From: a bacterium
GTDB lineage: Bacteria; Planctomycetota; Planctomycetia; Pirellulales; Pirellulaceae
Direction: 5' to 3'
NCBI GenBank assembly: GCA_030432015.1
Contig: JAUIHJ010000408.1
Coordinates: 1-7,624, forward strand
Length of the DNA stretch: 7,624 nucleotides
This document shows, in pieces, positions 1-6,700 of the stretch; the stretch's first letter is position 1; each line of letters opens with the position of its first letter. Position numbers and translations under genes: made by a program. A model generated the notes under the pieces. That model was given only the letters and a program-made list of their open reading frames with translations, was not told the origin of the DNA and made no database searches.

Positions 1-795
1 AGTCTCTCCGGTTTCACCACGTACGACGCAACGGTGCTGGAGTTCGACTTTATCCCCAACACGGATACGGTGCGTTTCCGCTATGTCTTTGCTTCTGACG
101 AATACAACGAATATACCAACACCGAGTTCAATGATGTCTTCGCGTTCGTGGTCAACGGCGTGAACTACGCAGTCGTTCCGGCGATTCTGCCGGCCAAGCT
201 CGACCTGCAACTGGCCGGTGACGACAACGATCTACGTTTCACGGCCGTGACATCCGGCGTCGCTGGCAACGGGATACGAATCGGATTTATCGATCCCGGT
301 GTCGCCAACAGCGCCATTGCCGTGTCGGTCAACGGGACGGATATCGAGGTCAGCCTGCAGACCGACGACTCGGGCAACCTGATAAGCACTGCGAATGCAG
401 TTCTGGGCGCGCTCTTCGGCAGCGTTGATGCGAGTGCGTTGGTTCAAGTCAGGCCGTACTTTGGCGGCGCGGGTGATTTCTTCGATGGCGACGGCGTGGT
501 GCCGGCTCTGCCACTGACCAACCTGACTGGCGGCGGGCCAGGCACGCCGGCTGTTTCGATCAATTCGATTAACAATGGGAACCCTTTCGACACGGACCCG
601 CGTTCCAACCCCGATCTCTTCGTCAACAACGACTTGACCGACGGCAGCGGCCTGATCGACATCGAGTACGATGGGATGACGGTGGTCTTGTCGTTTGCGG
701 CGCCGGTTCTCCAGGATGCGACCAACCATATTCGCCTGGCGATTGCCGATGCCAGCGACGCTGCGCTTGACTCGACCGTGTTCATTGAGAATTTC
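1..795 (+). other. Choice-of-anchor L domain (N-terminally cut by the window, internally split)
   Basis: Codons 1-60 read VLEFDFIPNTDTVRFRYVF then ASDEYNEY and EFNDVFAFVVNG, the hallmark first half of choice-of-anchor L domains. Its second half resumes at codon 181 with GTPAVSINSIN, continues with NPFDTDPRSNPDLFVNN, and ends with HIRLAIADASDAALDSTVF at about 243-262, matching the family's closing strand. In ordinary members the VP of codons 59-60 runs directly into GTPxSIN; here 120 codons intervene (see separate entry). The family is named for proteins that use varied C-terminal surface anchors and is presumed extracellular; no enzymatic role is known to me. The N-terminal edge lies upstream of the window. 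Confidence 0.85.
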
Positions 796-3700
796 ACGCC
801 CACGTTGCGGGATTGGGGTGATCTGCCACTCGATTATCCGACGCTGGGGGTCGACGAAGGGCCAAGCCACGCCCTGATTCCCGATTTCTACCTGGGTGAC
901 TCCGTTGACGGCGAAAACGATGGCCAGCCGCACCCAAATGCTCAAGGTGACGACCTGGCGGAGAACGATGACGACGATGGAGTGAGCTTCAACACGCCGC
1001 TGGTTCAAGGGCAGATGGCGACCGTTGATATCACTTCGGTGGTGACGGGCGCGCCCAACGCCTTTCTGGATGCTTGGATCGATTTCAACGGTGACGAGCA
1101 ATTTACGTTCGATGAACAGATTGCCACCTCATTGGTGCTTACAGGCGGCTTCCAGACGTTTGATTTCCTGGTCCCTGTCACGGCCGAGGAAGGGACAACC
1201 GGCGCTCGCTTCCGGCTCAGCAGTACTGGAAATCTGCTGCCCACCGGCCTGTCGGCTGACGGCGAAGCGGAAGATTATCTGGTCGACATTGTCGATTCCG
1301 GATCGATCCATGGGCAGAAATTCTACGACATCAACGGCAATGGCGTGCGCGAGTCGAACGAACCGGGCCTCAATGGCTGGACCATCGAAATCGTGAATGC
1401 CAATGACGGCAATATTGTCGCCAGCCAGGTTACCCACTCGATGGACCTCGATGGCAACGAGGTGATCGACCCCATCACAGAACAAGGGCTGTACTGGTTC
1501 GGCGGCCTTACCCCCGGGACCTATTTTATCCGCGAGGTCCAGCAGCCGAGTTGGGAGCAGACCTATCCAACCATCCCCGGGCAACAGGTCTTCACGCTCC
1601 AACCGGATGGTGCCGCAGGAAAAGATGCGTTCCTCAGCCGCGGCGGAGAAGGAACCGAATTTCGCGCCAACCAGAACCTCGGTGCCGGACCGTTGCTCGT
1701 CATCGGGCAGACGGGCAATCATGGCCAATGGGAGCGGTCCCTGATTGAGTTTTCAGAACTTCCGCCCTTGTCCAGCCAGCATGTCGTCACGTCGGCGCGA
1801 CTTGGACTGACTCACGTCGAGTCTGCTGTCTCGGCGCTGCCACTGGACGTTTATCAGATGCTGCAAGGCTGGGTCGAAGGAACCAGCAATGCTGATGGCG
1901 CGACATGGCAAACGCACGATGGCGCGAACGCCTGGCCGGGAATCAGCGGTTTTCGGGCCGCGGACGGCGCCGGTTTCTCGGCAGCCTCGTCCGACATCGC
2001 CAACCCGATCGGTTCGGCCGTCGTTACCAGCGGCTTCGGGACCAATTGGATTGACCTCGACACCTCCACGGTCAAAGGATGGATCGATGGGACGGTCCCG
2101 AATCTTGGTTTGCTCTTGCGGTCACCGAACGAGTCAACGGGTGCGACTTCATTCGCATTCGCCTCTTCAGACCATGAGGACGCCGACAAACGCCCGATCT
2201 TGCAAATCGAGATTGAATTTCCCGGTGATCCAAGTGTCCACATTATCAATGTCGGTTTGGGTGAACGGGTTGAAAATGTGGATTTTGGAAACTACCAACC
2301 GACCGGTTCGGTGCACGGTCAAAAGTTTGAGGATCTTGACGGCGACGGAGTGCGAGACGCCGGTGAGCCTGGATTGGACGGTTGGACCATTGAATTGGTC
2401 GACCCGACGACGTCAGAGGTCATCGACACTCAAGTTACGATGACCCACAACGGCGATCCGGGCTGGTACTGGTTCGACGATGTGCTTCTCGGAGATTACG
2501 TGGTTCGCGAAGTGCCACAGTCGGGTTGGGTGCAGTCCTTCCCGGCGGCTGGCGAGCATGAAGTGACGATCGTCCGCAATGCCGTGATTGAAGGCCGCGA
2601 CTTCGGCAATTATGTTCCCGGTTCGCTGCACGGCTACAAGTATGCAGACCTTAATGGCAATGGCGTCGACGACGACGAACCGAGGATCGCGGGCATTGAG
2701 ATTGTCCTGACCGGCACTGATGGTCAGGGCAACCCGGTAACGCGCGCGACGACGACCGACGACGATGGCGAGTTTTGGATTGAAGGTCTGGCGCCCAGCA
2801 TTGCCGGCAGCGGGCCGGCAACTGGCTACACGCTGACGGAAACCGTGCCGAGTGGATTTGTTGCCACCGCGCCGTGGGGTCCGGTGGTTGCCACGTCGAT
2901 CGTGAACGTCGATGGTTACGTGCACGACGACCAGCCACTTGGTGACTTCAATTTGGTCAACACATCGTCGACGAACCTGCAAACAATTTTGATCGACAGT
3001 GCCGTTCAGGCCGACCTTGAGCGCCGTGCCATACTCGAGTTCGACCTGGCGAGCCTAATCCGGCCGGTTGGCGGCATACTTACCTCCGCGCGGCTGATCG
3101 GCCGCATCGACGGGACCCAACGGCCCGACGCGAACGCCACGGTCGCTATCGACCTGTTCGGCTACAGCGGCGATGGCGCCGTTACATTAGCCGATGCGAA
3201 TGCCGGAACTACGCTGCTAGGTCAGATCGTCTCGACCTCCGGTGCCGATGTTGCCAATCCATTTCAGGCCGACCTCGACGTCGATTTTATTCGCACGTTT
3301 GTCGCTTCCGGCGGCATCCTCGGGATCGAAACAAAGGTCTCGCCAAGCCTGCCTGGAAGCATCACGATCGACAGTCGAGAAGGGCAGGCGCAGCTGCCAA
3401 ATCTGCGACTTGCCCCGACGCTCGAATTGACGTTTAGCGCGCCCGGCACCAACACCTTCGACCTGCCGAGTCGTCACGAGTTCGTCGCGGAAGCGGGTCA
3501 AGCGATGTTGGAGCCAGGTGACCCGCGAATCGAAGTCGTGTTGGGCACGCCGTTGGTGTTCGGAAATGCCGCCGTGGGTTCGATCCATGGGGCGAAGTTC
3601 GAGGACGTCAATGGCAACGGCGTGCGCGACGATAACGAGCCGTTGCTCGCCGATTGGCCGATCGTGCTGGATGGCGTCGATGGGCTGGGAAATTCCGTGC

Positions 3701-6700
3701 ACCTGGAAACGACCACGATGTCGGACGATCCCGCGACGAACGAAATCGACGAGACAGGCATGTATTGGTTCACTGGCCTGTTGCCTGGAACCTACACCGT
3801 CAGTGAACAACAACTCGCCGGCTGGCAGCAGAGCTATCCGGCCGAGGGGACATATAGCGTGACGCTGGGAAGTGGCGAGGTGATCGAAGATCGTGATTTT
3901 GGCAACTATCGGCCCGGTTCGATCCACGGTCAGAAGTTCGAAGATCTCAATGGCAACGGTGTTCGTGACGAAGGCGAGCCGGGCCTGAACGGGGTTGCGA
4001 TTACGCTGACAGGAACGGACGGCCAGGGGCAATCGGTCACGCTGACGACAACGACCATGGACATGGACCTGGACGAGAGCGGTACGATCGATCCCGAGAC
4101 CGAACGCGGCCTGTTTTGGTTTGACGAACTGTCGCCAGGCGACTACATCACAACGGAAACAGTGCCCATCGGCTGGAGACCCACTCCGTCGTTCAGCGAC
4201 AATTTTGATAATGGCCCTTCGCCTTTGTGGCGGAACGAAAGCGGCGCGTGGACGGCGGTGGGAGGCACTTACCAGGCCGCCGTACTCGACAATTTTCCCA
4301 ATACGCACTCGTCGCTGCCACAGCAACTGACCGACTTCACGGTGGAAGTCGATGTGAACGACATCCAGGACGGAGGTATCTGGCTGCGCAGTACACCGGC
4401 CCCTGGAACGACCATCGGTCGCACCGGCATCCTGTTGGTGACTGGCGGCGACACCGGGACCGGAACCGGGCTTTATTGGCATGGCGTACTGAGCGGGTAT
4501 TCGTACGGTTCGACCTTGAATCCGGTTGCTGGCTTGTTTGAGCCCGGCGTCAGCGACGCCCACCTCCGCATCGAAGTTCAAGGTAATCACTACGCGGTTT
4601 ACGTGGACGGCGCCGAGACTCCCGCCACGACGTTGTCGACGGTCGCCTTCGACAGTGGCGAGGTTGCTCTTTACCAGCTTGCTGATGGACAATCCTTTGA
4701 CAATTTCAGCCTGACAACGGCCTCGCGTCCGCCCGTCACGCTGGAAAGTGGCGACCTTGCGACCGGCCAGGACTTTGCCAACTATCAACCGGGCTCGATC
4801 CATGGACAGAAATGGGAAGATCACAATGGCAACGGTGTTCGCGATGACGACGAACCGTTCCTTGCCGGCTGGACGGTTGTTGTCGAGGGCACTGACGGCC
4901 AGGGAAACGCAGTCCACGTCACAACGACGACCATGGACGATAACCCGGCGACCGAAGAGGTCGATGAAACCGGGATGTACTGGATCGACGGACTCGCACC
5001 CGGCGATTACACCGTGCGGGAGATTCAAAAGTCCGGTTGGCACCAGTCGTATCCGCTGCCGACCACGCTGGGTGCTGGAGACGAGTTTCGGGTCAACACG
5101 CATACGGCTGATCTGCAGACCACTTCGGTCCAAAGCCCTTCCGCCATTGCCACCGCGGAAGATGGCCACTCCGTCGTCGTCTGGAAAAGCGAATTCCAGG
5201 ATGGCGACAAATTTGGCATTTTTGGTCAGCGACTGGATGATCAAGGGCTCCCACTGGGTGCTGAGTTTCAGGTGAACAGCGCTGCCTCCGGCGACCAGAA
5301 AGAGGCGTCCGTGGCGATGGATGCGGCTGGCAACTTCACGGTAGCCTGGACCAGTCGTACGCCGTCGGGCGGGAGTGCTGATGACGTTGTGGTGCGCCAG
5401 TTCGCAGCCGACGGAACGCCGTTGGGCGCAGAATTCATTGTCAACACCACGATCGGTGGAGATCAACGCAGCCCGGTCGTGGCCGTCCAGCCGAATGGCG
5501 ATTTTGTTGTCGCCTGGCTCCGGGTCGGCAATGACGTTTATGCTCGCCGCTTCGATGCCACAGGCACGCCGCTCGGCCCAGAATTCTTGGTCAACACGAC
5601 GACGTCCGGCAACCAGGAGGTGTCGTCGATCGCCATCGATCGCACAGGCGGATTTATTGTTACTTGGTTCGGAAACGGACCCGGCGATGCGGACGGCGTC
5701 TTCTTCCAGCGATACGATGCTTTTGGCGCCTCGGTCGGCTCGGAAACCCGCGCGAATCAGACAGTCGCCGGGGTTCAGACACGACCGCGGGTTGCCGTTG
5801 GCATCGGCGATACCATGGTCGTGGTCTGGCATGGTGCCGGCGTCGGTGATGCCGACGGCATTTATCGCCGCAGTTTTAGTTCCAGCGGCACGCCGCTGGA
5901 AGACGAAGTATTGGTCAATTCCGCAACCGCCGGTTTGCAGCAATATCCGGCAATCGCCATGAACCATTTCGGTGATTATGTGGTGGCATGGGAGACCTTA
6001 AACCAGGATGGCGATTGCTTCGGGGTCTTTGGCCAGCGATTTAACGGCGCCGGCGGCGCAGTCGGCGGCGAGTTTGCGGTCAACCATACAACCACAGGCG
6101 ACCAACGGATTCCCATGGTTGGCATTGACCGCGGTGGCGATTTCCTTGCGGTTTGGGCTGGCCGAGGCAGCGGCGACGACGAGGGTGTGTTTGGGCGTTG
6201 GTTTACTTTTCAAGGCACGCACGACATCTCGCTGAGTAGCGGAGACACGGCAACAAATATCAACTTCGGCAATCATCGTCTCGATTTCGGAGACGCCTTC
6301 GACCCTGTGTCGCCGACATTCTTCGCCAGTGACGGCGCGAGACATCGCATCGTTGACGGTGTGCACTTGGGGGCCTCGATCGACGCCGAACCTGACGGAC
6401 AACCCCAAGTTGGCTCAACAGGTGACGACACCGATGGCAACGACGATGAGGACGGTGTCATTTTCCTCGATCCATTTGTCGCCACCAAGACGATTCGTGT
6501 GAACGTCGATGCATCAACCGCCGGCAAGCTGAATGCCTGGGTTGACTACAACGACGACGGTGATTGGACCGATGCGGGCGAACAGATCTTCACCGATGTA
6601 ACGCTGTCGGCGGGTACGAACAACCTGAGTTTTGTCGCACTCGATGTCCCGGCCTTCGACGGCGCGCGAACCCGCTTTCGGTTTAGCACCGCCGGCGGAC

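Noticed and set aside
232..2982. Other long minus-strand ORFs (232-1101, 1129-1728, 2413-2982) and 6514-7170
   Set aside because: Most are in the same codon-aligned antisense register and end at sense CTA or TCA codons (for example 232-234 and 2413-2415). They show no domain signature and are explained by sense codon bias.
4192..4719. Catalytic glycoside hydrolase
   Set aside because: The segment looks like a concanavalin-type jelly roll, but no catalytic acid pair or EXDXXE-type motif is visible, so a binding domain is the safer call.
1889..5962. Off-frame + strand ORFs (1889-2443, 4748-5275, 5375-5962)
   Set aside because: They overlap the main frame fully, are rich in Arg, Ser and Pro as expected for shifted GC-rich codons, and have no domain matches. 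The main frame shows no frameshift that would divert into them.
3217..5967. 916-codon open frame on the minus strand
   Set aside because: It is codon-aligned with the sense frame, so its stops would need sense TTA, CTA or TCA codons, which the gene avoids from 3220 to 5997. It ends exactly at the sense CTA at 3217-3219, and the next such codon beyond its start is the TTA at 5998-6000. Its translation is Arg/His/Asp-rich with no recognisable domain, while the + strand encodes continuous known domains over the same bases.
1297..6276. Repeats as a mobile element, CRISPR array or phase-variable tract
   Set aside because: The repeats are in-frame protein modules that are diverged at the DNA level. 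There are no short identical direct repeats with spacers, no terminal inverted repeats, no transposase and no simple-sequence tracts.
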